A stretch of DNA of 64,000 nt from Ipomoea triloba (Eukaryota > Streptophyta > Magnoliopsida > Solanales > Convolvulaceae). Below are positions 22,104 to 36,590 of the stretch, piece after piece. The stretch spans positions 962,522 through 1,026,521 of the forward strand of contig NC_044930.1 of the NCBI RefSeq assembly GCF_003576645.1, written 5' to 3'. Under the pieces are notes generated by a model. That model worked only from the letters and a program-made list of their open reading frames with translations. It was not told the DNA's origin and searched no databases. Numbering within the stretch: position 1 is the stretch's first letter; each line of letters begins with the position of its first letter. Both the position numbers and the translations under genes were made by a program.

Positions 22104-24622
22104 TAAAAGCCATATTTAATGCATTGGTCAACTATATGTGTTGTATGGTGGCCTAGTTGAAATTTGTAAGCCCCAACCTACTTATAATTGTTCATGAGAT
22201 TAATTATTCATTAATTATGTGCTGGACCTTGCTAATCTAATTTGTAAGCCCCAACCTACTTCAATTCTCAAGTCACATCTATAGTGACATCTTACCCGAC
22301 CTTTGAAATAGGCTAGTTTTTCAGCTATGACTAACATATGTTGATTTATTTTATTTCTCTGTACACGCTCTTGGGTGTTGGTTGTGGGTTTCCTCTTGCG
22401 TTAATATAAGCATATTAGATAATGATTATATGGTATGTATATATGATCATTGACTAATTATTTTCTTTTGCATGGCTGCTGTGGGGATTGGGAATCCTTG
22501 TCAAATGAACGACAGATCCAAATGGTGAGTAATGGTTACTTAATTAATTATTGGATGGATTAAGTTAAAGTACAACGTTAATCATTTTCTAACGGAATTA
22601 ACCGAATCTTGAAACAGGCCCGATGTATTACAAAGGACTTTACCATCTTTTCTACCAATATAACCCGAAAGGGGCAGTTTGGGGAAACATAGTATGGGCC
22701 CATTCAGTGTCCAAAGACATGATCAATTGGAAGCCGTTAAAGCCCGCAATCTACCCGTCAAAGTCGTTTGATCAATTCGGGACGTGGTCGGGCTCGGCCA
22801 CTATTCTACCCGGTAACAAGCCCGCAATCTTGTACACCGGAATTGTGGACGAGAAACAAACCCAAGTCCAAAACTTGGCTTACCCGAAGGACTACAACGA
22901 CCCGTATCTTCAAGAATGGGTGAAGCCCGATTTCAACCCGATTGCCATTGGGGATACACCGTGGGTTAACACTTCGGCTTTTCGTGACCCGACCACGGCC
23001 TGGTTGGGCCGGGATGGGCATTGGAGAATGTTGGTGGGCTCTAAGAAAAGGAGAAGAGGGTTAGTTTATTTGTATAGGAGCAGAGACTTTGTGGATTGGG
23101 TTAAGGCAAAACACCCATTGCATACCGCTCCCCAAACCGGGATGTGGGAGTGCCCGGATTTTTTCCCGGTTCAGGCTCAGGGGAAAACCGGTTTGGACAC
23201 TTCGGTTATTGGGGAGAATGTTAAGCATGTGTTGAAAGTTAGCCTTGATGAGACAAGGTATGAGTACTACACTGTGGGTACATATTATCCGGATAAGGAC
23301 CGGTTCATTCCGGATCCCAATTCTGTTGATGGTTGGGCCGGGTTGAGGTATGATTATGGCAATTTCTATGCATCCAAGACTTTCTTTGATCCTAGCAAGA
23401 ACCGGAGAGTTCTTTGGGGCTGGTCTAATGAATCTGATGTTAGCCCGGATGATAGTGAAATAAAGGGTTGGTCTGGAATTCAGGTACGTTCAGACCCATA
23501 AATACGTTTACATTTTTCTATCTCAACTAAAAGCTTGCGTTCTCAAATTGAAGCATGTGATCCATGTCAACTAAAAGTCTAAGCTGATAATTAGATTATA
23601 CATTTATATTTATATATTATATGCTCAACATTATATACTAAACTTTGTTCTTTGTCCCATGTTTAAACATAGGCTATTCCACGTAAAATATGGCTTCATT
23701 CTAATGGAAAACAAGTGATGCAATGGCCAATTGAAGAATTGGAAGCCATTAGAGAGAACAAAGTGGAACTGAACAATCACAAGCTAAACATTGGAGAGAA
23801 GATTGAAGTTAAGGGAATCACAGCTGCACAGGTTTAATTTGTTCTTTTTACTTTTCTTGTTTTAATTTTCATATTTGTAACCTAATTGATATCTTATCTT
23901 AATATAAATTGAATTGTAGGCTGATGTTGAGGTGACTTTCTCCTTCAAAAGCTTAGACAAGGCGGAGTCATTTGACCCAAGTTGGGCTGACTATGATGCA
24001 CAGAAACTCTGTCAGGTAAGGGGTTCGACAATCCAAGGTGGTCTTGGACCATTTGGATTGGCAACCTTAGCTTCAACAAACTTGGAAGAGTTCACACCTG
24101 TTTCCTTCAGAGTGTTCAAGGACCATGACAAGTACAAAGTGCTCATGTGCTCAGATGCAACATTGTATGGTTATCTCATTATATATCGGTTTTACCTTTT
24201 ATTATTCGACATGTTACATGCCCCGATCCAACTAATTTGTTTCAAATTACAGGTCGACTTTGAGGAATGAACCAAAAATGTATAAACCCTCATTTGCTGG
24301 ATTTGTAGATGTAGATCTTACGGTAGAGAAAAAACTGTCACTTAGAAGTCTGGTATGTGACGGATTTAGTCAAATCTTTCATTTTCTCTACTATTTGGTT
24401 GTCATATATCACTAATATCGATGCTTAATTGTAATTTTGCAGATTGATCATTCAGTAGTAGAGAGTTTTGGTGAAGGTGGAAAAACATGCATTACATCTA
24501 GAGTTTATCCTACATTGGCAATCTATGATAAAGCTCACTTGTTTGCATTCAACAATGGCACAGAGGCAATTACTATAGAGACTTTGAATGCATGGAGCAT
24601 GGATAATCCTAAAATGAACTAA
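20738..24622 (+). CDS. Cell-wall (acid) invertase, beta-fructofuranosidase, GH32, 7 exons
   Basis: Exons are 20738-20927, 22516-22524, 22618-23483, 23673-23831, 23920-24164, 24253-24352 and 24443-24622, all with GT-AG introns and consistent phase, encoding 582 residues. It hydrolyses sucrose in the apoplast to glucose and fructose, feeding sink tissues. The N-terminus is a signal peptide ([18 protein letters not shown]). The nucleophile motif NDPNG (residues 63-67) is split across exons 1-3, with the 9-nt exon 2 encoding its middle. The transition-state motif FRDP has Asp190. The acid/base motif is WECPDF with Glu244; Pro in WECP marks the cell-wall rather than the vacuolar (WECV) class. A C-terminal beta-sandwich follows. 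The length is normal for the family. ATG 20738 is the first ATG; the frame upstream opens only with GTG. A large intron 1 (about 1.6 kb) holds an (AT)n microsatellite. I am confident of the class but give no isoform symbol. Confidence 0.96.
22064..22100. repeat. (AT)n microsatellite in invertase intron 1
   Basis: An uninterrupted AT dinucleotide tract of roughly 18 repeats. It is within the intron and likely length-variable. Confidence 0.85.
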
Positions 24623-24839
24623 TTTGTTGCAGAAAGGGGGACTTAGATTTAGGCAGTGTGGATTTTATTTGTTATTCTTTTTTTTATTTATAGAAATAGT
24701 TTTGTGCTTCGAAAATTTGTATAAATAAGCTAACAGTGCCCTTCTGATCCATAAGAAGAAACACCAGCATTATATTCTATATTTTTACGTTAAACTATTA
24801 CAAGGTTTTTGTATTATTGTTCTATATATAAATACACAA

Positions 24840-26228
24840 CACATTTGGAAGAAAAGAGTGTTTTTTGCATTTCAAAGTTTCACTTCCACTAGTCATACTA
24901 CGAATATGGTGGCCCATATATTAGTTAGGGAAGCATGTTCTATGTCTGTAAGTTGAGAGCGAAGTTATACTCCTCCTATTATTCTCAACCAATTGTACTC
25001 ATTTAAATTAATGAATCACTTTGGTTTCAAAAAAAGTTTCACTTCCATAGTACCTACCTACCTAGATTGCCAGCAAATTTGCTTTTAATTTATGTGATTG
25101 CCTATATCCCCAACAATTTTAAATTCCACCATAATACCTAAATTCTTCAAATTTCACTTATGTAACTTACCTAGATTGACCACAATCTTCAACTTTCATT
25201 TCTGTACTACTTATAATGCCAACAATTTTGTTTTGGAGGTTCTATTTCCTCCATTTCCATATTTACCTAGATAGATTGCCAGCAATCTTCAAATTCTCAT
25301 TTATATATTGCCAACAATCTCAAATTTCCTTCTTACTAGCAATCTTCAAATTACATTTACTACCAACAAACAATATCAAAGTTCTATTCCCTCCCTCTCA
25401 CCAAAAAAAAAATATCAAAGTCCTATTTTCCTCTATTTTTGTACTCAGTTGAATACCTTTGCCTTTCTAGTAAGGCGTGTTCATCTCTATGGTGAGTAGT
25501 GGTCGTAGGGTGTCTTGTGGCCCCACTATACCCGTTATGCACGGGACCCCTGAAACAAGATGTTCTTAGGATGGGCTTTAGACAGAAACAACATGGGGTA
25601 CAAGAGGATAATTTAGTAGACTTGGGTGTTCATTAGGGCGTGCAAGGAAACGTGTGTTCGTCATTGAGAACTACGTGAATCAATGTCTTTTACGACATGT
25701 TCATAAGTGGCTCGGGCTATTGAGAACTATGTTAATTAGCGTCTTTTATGACCTGTTCATAAGTGCTCGGGGCTGTCTGACATAGGCTTCCCATATATTA
25801 CCAGCAATCTTGTAATTTCATTTATGCGCTACCTAAATTGCAAACAATTCCAAATTCCATTTCAAGTATGCAAATCCTGGTATTATTTCTTCCATAACCA
25901 CATGTTTAGAGGCCTACATATTGCATTGGTGAAACTTTAACCATTTTAGTTCTATTACTTGTGAGGGTTAAGTAGAAATATGATGGTGTGACCTAATCAA
26001 AGAAAAGATTAGTCTAATAAACCAAAATATGACATTAAACAAAGACAGTAAAAATTAGTTGTAATATGACATACTACTACCAAAAGTTGGTAAAACAGAC
26101 AACCATAAGCGCTTCTTGGCTACAAAATGTTTAAACACTCGAAATATAGAGCAAAAGCAAAACAAAAACGCCTGGACTTGATGGTTCCAAACATGGTGGT
26201 GAGTACGAACACAAGTATAACCAAGGAA
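24840..26228. repeat. Intergenic with a degenerate tandem array (TTGCCAGCAATCTTCAAATT type)
   Basis: From about 25060 to 25400 and again at 25797-25865, units of roughly 50-60 bp repeat. Each reads approximately CCTAGATTGCCAGCAATCT, then CAAATTTCATTTATGTACT. Between them, 25490-25790 is less AT-rich and contains two near copies of TTGAGAACTAYGT...CTTTTAYGACMTGTTCATAA. I recognise no gene. The downstream part to 26228 is the 3' flank of RPS14. Confidence 0.5.
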
Positions 26229-28267
<2,039 letters not shown>

Positions 28268-28323
28268 GGCTTCGGGTGGGTGGAAGAGAGCTGTAGAAGC
28301 TAAGCTGCTGTTGAGGCTTGAAG

Positions 28324-28447
28324 AACCCTAGCGATGTAAGCAGAAAAGAAGTGTCTTCTTTATTGCCTCGTTTATATAGCTAGGTTTATGAACGATGGGA
28401 TATATCGAAAATACCCCTGGACTTCTGTGCCAATGGGTTATGGGCCC
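28324..28447 (-). promoter_or_regulatory. RPS14 promoter: TATA box, telo-box-like and site II elements
   Basis: On the minus strand GCTATATAAA lies at 28371-28380, about 105 bp upstream of the ATG. CTAGGGTT (28324-28331) lies in the leader. A TGGGCCCA motif is at 28441-28447. This set is typical of plant ribosomal-protein genes and resembles that of the snoRNA gene at 41.1 kb. Confidence 0.6.
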
Positions 28448-28449
28448 AA

Positions 28450-29504
28450 TGATTAAAATCAAAATCTCAAAGCTTAGATATAAATGATTAGCCCATTTAC
28501 TTTATTTTCTTTTTATTCATAAGGATGAAAATTCCATAAATTAAAATCAGAATGTCTATATTGTTTTCACGGACCATTTAATTAGGGATACTAACGGGAT
28601 GGGGTGAGCTAGGGTGTATACTCTTAATTCTCGTCCTCAAAATCTCGTATTTAAATAGTGTTTTGACTTTTGAGTAATGAAATGATATGATAAATGAAAG
28701 ATAAAACTTTGAAATTACAATATAAAAAGAAAATTTTTATTTTAATGGTAACTCATGCCTAAAAGGCATTAAATAAAGTAAATCACTGCATAAGTCATTT
28801 TCAACCTTTGTTTGTACACTTTTATCCTTATTCTTTAACGATGGAGTGATATTGCAACCATGGAATCGTTCTCCACTTCCTTCGACGTAAGGCACATAAG
28901 GAACAATTCAACCCTCAGCAATTTTGGTCATCCTTTGTTTCAAGGCCGATTTTTTGGGGGTTTTTTCGTGCTTACCTCCATGAGAGCGTGCATGTGAAAA
29001 ATGCGGTGGAATCTCAACCATAGATCAGCTCGTCTTTATAAAAAAAATCGTCATTTACGATCAATAACAATGTGCTCTGGAAGACATAACAATATCCACT
29101 AGAAGACAAAAATGTGCAGTGTAAGGCACAAAAATATGCAACAACTATTGAAAAGACTAAATTGTTCCATCTCGACCGGAAATTGAAAATAGTCCACATC
29201 TCCGCGGGGGGAGATATTCACGTCCCCGACTGGAAATTAATACATTCCTCGTTCAGGTCCATGTTCTTCAAAAGTTTTTTCTATTCCGGTTTCTAAGTGG
29301 GAATTAGAGATTCCGTCGAGAACGGGACAAATTGTCATCCCTACATTTGATCTATCTGGTTGGGAAGTAAGATTTATTATATGTCATCAATTCTTATATA
29401 TGAATAACTATCTTTATAAGAAAATCAATTGCTCTATTATGCTCGCAACAAACATAACTTAGCACTATATAATAGAGCAACCTATGATTCACTATATGCC
29501 TATA
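28450..29504. other. Intergenic; dispersed GC-rich fragments
   Basis: Patches at about 28578-28650 (GGGATACTAACGGGATGGGG) and 29200-29345 (GCGGGGGGAGATATTCACG, GAGAACGGGACAAATTGTCA) resemble those at 17430 and 21150. Near 29430-29482 TTGCTCTATTAT and ATAATAGAGCAA form a short inverted repeat. No coding exon was found. Confidence 0.4.
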
Positions 29505-32500
29505 TCATACAAAACATTTGAAAATAGAAACTAAGAAAAAAAATACAAGGAAAAACAATGTTACAAATGTAGAATTCCATCTCCAAAAACCATCATCTTC
29601 ATCCTCATATGGATCATCACCCCAATCCAAACCTCCATTGTTACAATCATTCCTTCCTTTCCCAAACCTCCTCCCATTTTCAGCCAACCCAATATGCTCC
29701 AAAATGTGCGGAAAAACCTTCTTATCAGCCTCTTCTCCAATCAAGAGATCAGAATGCCCAAACCCCTCAACAACCACCCGTCCATGCCTAAACTCCGGCC
29801 GGTGCATCTTCATATACTTATTAGCAAGAAACGAGGTTTCCGGTGTCACGAGAAGGCTCCGGCCGCCGGAGATGTAAAGGGTATGCAGCGCCATTCTTTC
29901 CGGGTGGATTAAGTAGGAGTTGTTCCCTTGGGCGTCTACTATGTGGCCGGATTTGCAGATCTTTCTGAGGTGAGGAAAGGCCGCCATGGGAAGGGAGGGC
30001 AAGCTCACTTTGTTTAGCCAGGAGTGCATGGTTTGGGTGACGTTGTCGTGCCAGAATGCGTTGCCGAAGATGCCGGAGAAGACCTCGCATTCGTCGCAGG
30101 TGCATCTCTCGTAGCGTGGCAGGAATCTTGCTAGTGATTTGAGGAGAGTTTGTCTTGTGTTGAGGTTTGAGGATTGGAACATGGGTAAGGTCTTGTTGTT
30201 GCCTAGAATCGCCATGGATATCTGCACGAGCATAAACAATTGCCTTGATTTTAGCTGACAAAGAATTATAAGGACATTTATGGCTTGTGACCTAAGCTGA
30301 CAAAGGATTATAAAGGATGACCCTAATGAACAAAGAATCACAAGGGATAAATTAGCCTAATTGTGACTTAATGGCAAAGAACCAGACAATACGTATATTG
30401 TGGACCCTAATCCAACATACAAAATTTGAAGTAGGGTACAAAATTCATGTTCATCATGCAAATAATTATATATCTGAGGGTACATAATACACAGCATTCA
30501 CGTTTATAATGCACAAAATTCATGTTCATAATGTACATAATTAATGTTCATAATGTACAAAATTCATGGTCATAATGTGTATGTGTATTATGTTAAGTGT
30601 TTATGTGTTTTCAGCTATATAATTATGTGCATTATGGAAATCAATTATGTACTATATTAAGTCAAATTCTGTATATTAGACTTGGATCCACGATATAACT
30701 TGTAAACCAGCCTAGGTTACTCTTAGGCATTAGCTGACTTGTTCAAACCAAGAAAGTCAATTAAGTCCAAATCAATAGCTTGACTAAATTAACTAGCTTG
30801 CCTCCGAAAATTATCCATTTGTGATCAAAAGAGAGCTTACAGGGATGAGAGGAAGCCACATTTTGACAAGTGAAGATGTGGTTATCTTGAAGAACATGGA
30901 AGAATTGGTGCAAGAGAGGGAAGCTATTTGCTTGGCAGAAACATGGCCTCCCATTACTGCAATATGAAAGGCTAGGCCTCCAATACAATGTGCTACAACA
31001 TGTATCTTCATTGATGCCCCATGCACCTCCAAGATTGTATCAATCACTGCAAAAATGGCTTCTGTGAATTCATATATTCACCAATGATTAATAAACTTGA
31101 AAAAGCAAGTGCAAGTTATATCTATACATACCAGAAGGTATGTCAAATCTGCCAATGTCTTCAATGGAGAAGCTGTTTGAAGAGTTTAAAGGGTGCACTC
31201 TTGATTGCAGAAGCCACACTTCATGCCCTTCTTGAAGCAAAGTTCTTATAAGATCATTTGGTTCAGTTGGTAACCAGAAACTTTCTGTGGAGTAGCCATT
31301 GATTAGGAGGACTGGATACAGTTTTCTCCCTTCTTCAAGCCCCCACTCACTTTGACAACACTTCCACTGTCTGCAACTGATGATAAATCCATCTTCTGCA
31401 TCATACAAATGAGTTAAAATTGTTCCAATCTAACGACAATCCAACCAAGTTGGTCAGACTGTTAGTTTGGTAAGCACGAGGTTCTAATTCCAGTGAGAGC
31501 GGCCTGTTGGCCTTTCTGGTTTGAACCAGTCAGATATGGATAACCTAGGCTGGTTTAACTCCTTGTGGTCATTTGCTGGCTACAGTCATAAGGTGAGGTT
31601 TACCTAGTGGACACTCTCGGGTAATGATTTTGTGTTTATGAGTTTACCTGTTTTAATCTTGTGGAGGGTACTTGTAGGGTACTGCCTTTCAGGCAGTTCT
31701 GATGCTGCCAAGATGTTTCGATTTCGTCGTGGAATTTGCAGGATGTATGTTCTTAGCATAGATTGCAAGAAAGCAGATAAGAACATCAGTCTGCTGTTAC
31801 CCTTCACAGAAATGGCAGCCTTTAGGAATCCCATGAAGGAAATATGCAGCTTTCCTTTAAGAGCCATCATTTCTTGATTTTCTTCCATGGAAGCACTGTC
31901 TGAAATCTTTCTGAATGTTACATGCATGGTGGTGGACTCTTTCCATGCATACAATCCCAGCATGTAAGGATTCATTACTTTCTTTCCTTCAAGAACATAC
32001 CTGCAGGATAAAGGGGCTTTGATAAAATAAGAGAGAAAATATGAGTTTATAAGGCTATGGTTAGACTAGTTAATTGGTTGGATTCAATCTTTTAGTGTGA
32101 TTTGACTCATATGCATTATAGCCTAGTTGAGTGACCCTAGCCCGATCTTAAATTATAACAGAATCTAACCTTGAACCAGAAGAAGCTCCAAGGAGAAGGT
32201 GATAATGCATGTACTGAGTGTATGGAGTTTTTGGATCAGTTCCACATAAATCCACTTCTCCATGTATTACATACATTCTGTCCATTTCAACAGTTCTGAA
32301 TTCTAGGTATCCCCCGGCTTTTCCTCGCGAAAAACTATGATGTTTTGAGCCAGCAGCACAATCTTTGTAGCTCCCACAACCTATTCTCAGTTTAAGAAAT
32401 GCAGAACAAGGCATACCTGCAATTTGACCTGTCATGGTTTCCTTAATGTCCACAGAGGATGTCTCACTCTCAGCAGAGTGTCCATAGTTTGAGTCTGGTT

Positions 32501-34642
32501 TAGTGACCCAAAACTGATCAGACAATTCAGGTTCTTTCTCAGATTGGTACCCGAGAGCATCCCGAACTAAGTCCTTGCTCACAAGTTCCGCGATTGTGGC
32601 AATGGTGAGGCATGGATTCACACCAACAGAGCAAGGAATTAAGGATGCATCGCAGACATAAAGGCCGTGATGCACAGTTTTTGCAGATTTGGCGTCGAAA
32701 ACTTGACCATTGCGGTTGCAGACACCACCTGAGGCATCTGGTGCAGCGTTGCAGCCTCCTAAAAGGTGCACTGATGTGCTCCTGAACCTTGACATGAACA
32801 GACACCCGCCTAGTTTCTTTGCGATCTTGTGTAGAGCTTCGATCTTTCGGGGTAGTAGAGGGTCCCGGGGAGATCTGAAACAGATGGATTCTGTCTCTTT
32901 CTTGAAAGTGATTTCCCCATCACTCTCATCACACCCCATCACATTCAGAGCCATTTCCTGGCCTTCCTTTAGTCTAAAAAAACGTTGTAACTTGTCTTTG
33001 ATGCAGTAAAGGAACCAGTCTCGAGATGGCCATATATACGTCGTGATTCCTTTGAACAGCCCGCTTGGATAAGCAGATGGCACAACGGCACTCTGCAAGA
33101 AACATTATGAGCCCGTTTACTAACTGGAGAATTTGAGAATAGAAAACAGATACGGAGTAAATTTTAGGCTTTTAGCTATGCTATAATTAACCTGTATAGT
33201 GAACCCCAAAGAAGAAATGTATGATGAAGAAATGGATGGCCCTGGGCGATCTTTAAAAGGTACACTCGAAAAGTTCTTGCTGCTCAAGCCACGAGCATTT
33301 AAAGGCGCTGAGCTTCCAGCCAGGAAAGCCACATTGTTGCCATTGCAACTCAGCCCTGATCCGAGCCTCTCTGAGAACTTCAAGCCTCGCGCTTGGGACC
33401 TGAAAAGTATCTTCGTCGTGCCAAAAACTCCAGCTATAGAATGACAGAAAAAGTGCAAAATAAGCAAAATTATGGTCAGTTTATGTGCATTGGTGTTGTG
33501 TTCTCAGAAAGCGTCGTATACCTGAAAGTATAATGAAATCGGATGTTATGTAGTTGTAATCATCTAGGAAGACAAGCCACCTTCTTTTCCTTGTTGTGTC
33601 AGTCATATGTTGTCTGCAAATGTCATCTTGGTTTCTCACAATAAACTGAACTTCAGATTCTGTTTTTATAGTACATCCTGCCTGCAATTCATCTGTCATC
33701 ATTCTTGAACACCTCTAAAACATTTACCTAGTAGTCTAGTACCAACTAAGCAAACCATACTGACAGTAGGTTGAGGAAGTAATTATGAACAGATATTGCA
33801 TTGTAACAGAGTCAGTAGTACTCACAAAAAAAAAGAAAAAAAGAAAAAAAGAAAAAAACAAACCATACCTGGACAGCAGAGACCAGATAAGTCTTATCAG
33901 TGGAATTCTTGGCACCAAATGGACACCCCGCGAGACAATTCCCACAGGCGAGGCAGGTGCCCATTTGGCGAGGCGTTTTTGAGGGAAGGTGATGATCTTC
34001 CATGTCAAAGTTCACGCTAAGTTTCAACGGAGGAGCGTCAGCACTACTGTCAAGGCACTCGCGGAGCACTTGATCCATGACTTTCGCGGTCTGAAACTTG
34101 GCGGGGATTGTCTGTATCCTTAGTATGGCTGCAGCAGACGCTTGACAGAACTCCCAATCGGTCTCCCACTCCTTAGGCCATTTCGGGTTTCTTCGTGTGC
34201 TTGCAGGGGTTGGAAGCATCACTCCTGCATTCACAAGTGACCCTCCACCTAGTCCACAGGCCACTGCTGCCAGACAGTCCTGTTCTTGATGAATCTGACA
34301 CATTCATAGTCCAGTTTAAGGATGTCTGAATTGAAGCATGTGTTCCATCTCAACTAAAAACCTAAGCTGATAGTTAGATTACACATCTGAAACCTAGGAA
34401 ACTATACAGAGGGATTGAGAAAGATTAACCTGAAATAAAGCATCTTTTGGGCCAATCTTGACCCCTCCTTTCTCCACCCTGACAGATGAAAGTATCTTCC
34501 AACTATCCCTGGGAAAGTCCTGAGCTTCCCATCTTCTTCCTTTCTCAAGCAGACACACTTTGAAACCCGCCATCGAAAGCCGAAATGCAGCAACAGAACC
34601 TCCATATCCAGAACCAACAACCACAGCATCATAGCCCTCCAT
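29505..34642 (-). CDS. GMC/cholesterol-oxidase-like flavoprotein fused to an alpha/beta-hydrolase, C-terminal membrane anchor, 9 exons
   Basis: Minus-strand exons are 34642-34430, 34294-33869, 33681-33522, 33433-33192, 33092-32170, 32000-31648, 31395-31132, 31046-30841 and 30221-29505. They are all GT-AG and in phase and encode 1167 residues. Residues 1-650 form an FAD-dependent GMC-type oxidoreductase: dinucleotide-binding VVVGSGYGGSVAAF near the N-terminus, CGLGGGSLVNAGVMLP, and the C-terminal catalytic block with HLLGGCNAAPDASGG (His) and GVNPCLTIATIAE (Asn). After a linker domain, residues about 780-1140 form an alpha/beta-hydrolase (YPVLLINGYSTESFW; nucleophile elbow VVAHCIGG with Cys881; acid candidate VTPETSF; catalytic-His candidate EGFGHSDLLIG). 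The tail has FVTLFFLVFFFLVSIF, a membrane anchor. Cysteines 185, 188, 191 and 195 form CxxCxxCxxxCP. The family is known in plants as an uncharacterised cholesterol-oxidase-like protein; the substrate (perhaps a sterol or lipid alcohol/ester) is inference. Two introns carry repeats, one of which duplicated a splice donor. Confidence 0.9.
30393..30699. mobile_element. Short-TIR element in intron 8 of the flavoprotein/hydrolase gene
   Basis: The left end GTATATTGTGGACCCTAATC and the right end, reverse-complemented GTTATATCGTGGATCCAAGT, match over about 38 bp, continuing into ATACAAAATTTGA and ATACAGAATTTGA. The interior is a degenerate array of ATAATGTACAAAATTCATG units. The ends match the family at 6486, 19954 and 41371, but the internal satellite is different. 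Confidence 0.65.
31425..31625 (+). mobile_element. SINE-like element (family C) in intron 6 of the flavoprotein/hydrolase gene
   Basis: It reads CAACCAAGTTGGTCAGACTG (box A-like), GGTTCTAATTCCAGTG (box B-like), then CTAGGCTGGTTTAACTCCTT and GAGGTTTACCTAGTGGACAC. Similar sequences occur at 48355-48474, 50585-50728 (NAC intron 1), 58782-58893 and 61717-61890. It is sense-plus, so antisense to the host gene. Confidence 0.55.
33761..33858 (+). mobile_element. 5'-truncated SINE (family A) inserted at a splice donor
   Basis: Only the family 3' half is present (GGTTGAGGAAGTAATTATGA, ACAGATATTGCATTGTAACA), ending in an A-rich tail with G interruptions. The target duplication CAAACCATAC lies at 33751-33760 and 33859-33868. 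The right copy is exactly the first ten bases of intron 2 of the minus-strand host gene (GTATGGTTTG). Confidence 0.85.
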
Positions 34643-36590
34643 TCTTCCACAACTTGTGATTGATTGTGATTAAACAATACACTGTTATAACAATGATCCA
34701 CTTAAAACCTGACAAACAAACAATGTTGTCTTTAACAACAGCCGAATGATTTCAGAACATTAGATAATAATGTTGTCTGACACCAGCCGAATGATTTCAC
34801 AAGATTAGATGACAGCAGATTAGCAGATCATAGCATCTTCCTTGTTATGCTCTCCTTTCACAAAGAACAGTATGGTGTAAACAGGCAAATTATACAATTC
34901 TTGATTGTCATCAATAGCAAAAGACAAGAACAAAACAACAACAAGAACAACAACAAATGAAACTTTGGTTGCATGCAATCTGCAAATTAAATAACCCAAG
35001 ATTTTTGAGTTACCCGGAGAACCCGCGACCACTATTAGATGGTCTGTACTAGGTAAACCTTACCTTGCGACTCTAACAAATTAATATACCAAGATTTGCA
35101 TACACTAAGAATGGTCATATGTTAAAACAAGACATCCCAGAAAACTCAGAAGAACTATATATGCTAAACCAGAACTTGCTAAAATCAATTCAATTGTAAC
35201 TTTTAATATCATGTTGTAGATGATGGCTGGCTGTTGGTTGTTCCTGTCTCCGTTGACACATTCATAAGCATTATTAAATCCTCATTCATATATTTACGTT
35301 GAACATATGTAAATGCTCAAACGTTGCACGGTCAACAAATGGACATGTGATGACTAGCTGCGCTGAAATGTTTGAAAAAATTATTGTTTTTGTTATTAAA
35401 TTATAGAGAAGTATAAATGTAAGGAAAATTTCAACAATGAAGGGTATTTTATTTGATTGATTGATAGAAATTTCGGAGTAGTATATAATTAAGGTTATGA
35501 ATTTTTGTTATTAACATGGGAACAATTCAAAACTAAAATGGGAACAAATAAAAGACAAAAAAAATTCAAAGAAAATTTCATTTGGCAAATTTGTTTCTTA
35601 TCAGTTTTTTTTTTTTCCGCGGTCAAACAGTTGCTTGTCTGTGTTAAAAAAAGACTTGGTCGACGGCTTCTCCAGCAAACGCGAAGGCAACCAACTGGTC
35701 ACCTTCTCGTTCGCGGGAGAAGAAGTCGGCGACCAACTCTTTTTTTTTTTTTTTTTTAACTATGATTCTGTGTCGATTTGATTTTTATATTTATTAATAT
35801 CATGTTGGTCTTTCATCTTTGTTCGAGGGCATAAGCTAAAACTTTCAGGATAGATTTTAAGGAAATAATAATTCGATATTGATAATTCAGAGTTTTCACT
35901 TATATTTAAATTTGTGTTGAGTATTATTTTCGTTACTCAGATTTATTTCAAATTCGATTGTTCATAACCTGAAGTTGATCTATTAAAATTCAAGAGGGGT
36001 TATCAGAGCTAATTTTGGTTTAGTCACTTGTAATAACCATCAGATTATTTAAATAAGATTTTGTCATTTTCCATTCCATATAGGACAATTCTATCATCAT
36101 CGTATTACCAATACCCCATGAAAAAACTTTTTATTATTCAATTTGAATTGACATTATTAATTCATAATATAATCAATTAATATTCTACTATAAAATAGCC
36201 ACACACATTGAAAAACAAAATAGAGTCAATAATTCTTGCCTGGGTAAAACGTCGTCATTTTTTGCGGCATTAGCAAGCCTAAAATAAATTGCCATGAATC
36301 CCTTTACCTTGGGAAATTTAAACAATCGCCTATAATTATTACTTTCCCTTTTGTTTTTATAATTCTTATAAGTTACATCGAGAAGGAATAATAAGACAGT
36401 AATTTTACTAGTGCAAAATAGTATTTTTAAAATCCAAATATCATTTTCCTATTATAAAATCCGGTTGTTATATAGGGTCACAAAATGAGGTGTTTCAGTA
36501 AGTAAGAGAAATGACTACCGTAAGTCGTAACAGAGCTCTGAAACTGATATTACAATTCATTTAAAAAGATACTTGTCTCACATTTGTTTT
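34643..36590. other. Intergenic; minor repeats only
   Basis: At 34738-34815 the phrase CAGCCGAATGATTTCA occurs twice in tandem. At 35013-35075 there is a minus-strand remnant resembling the 3' part of SINE family C (GTACTAGGTAAACCTTACCT). T-runs flank 35612-35757. I see no coding exon. Confidence 0.4.

Noticed and set aside
22806..23021. Minus-strand frame inside the invertase exon
   Set aside because: Shadow of the large invertase exon; no independent features.
29518..29912. Plus-strand frames over the hydrolase last exon
   Set aside because: Shadows of the minus-strand coding exon, which has clear domain matches.
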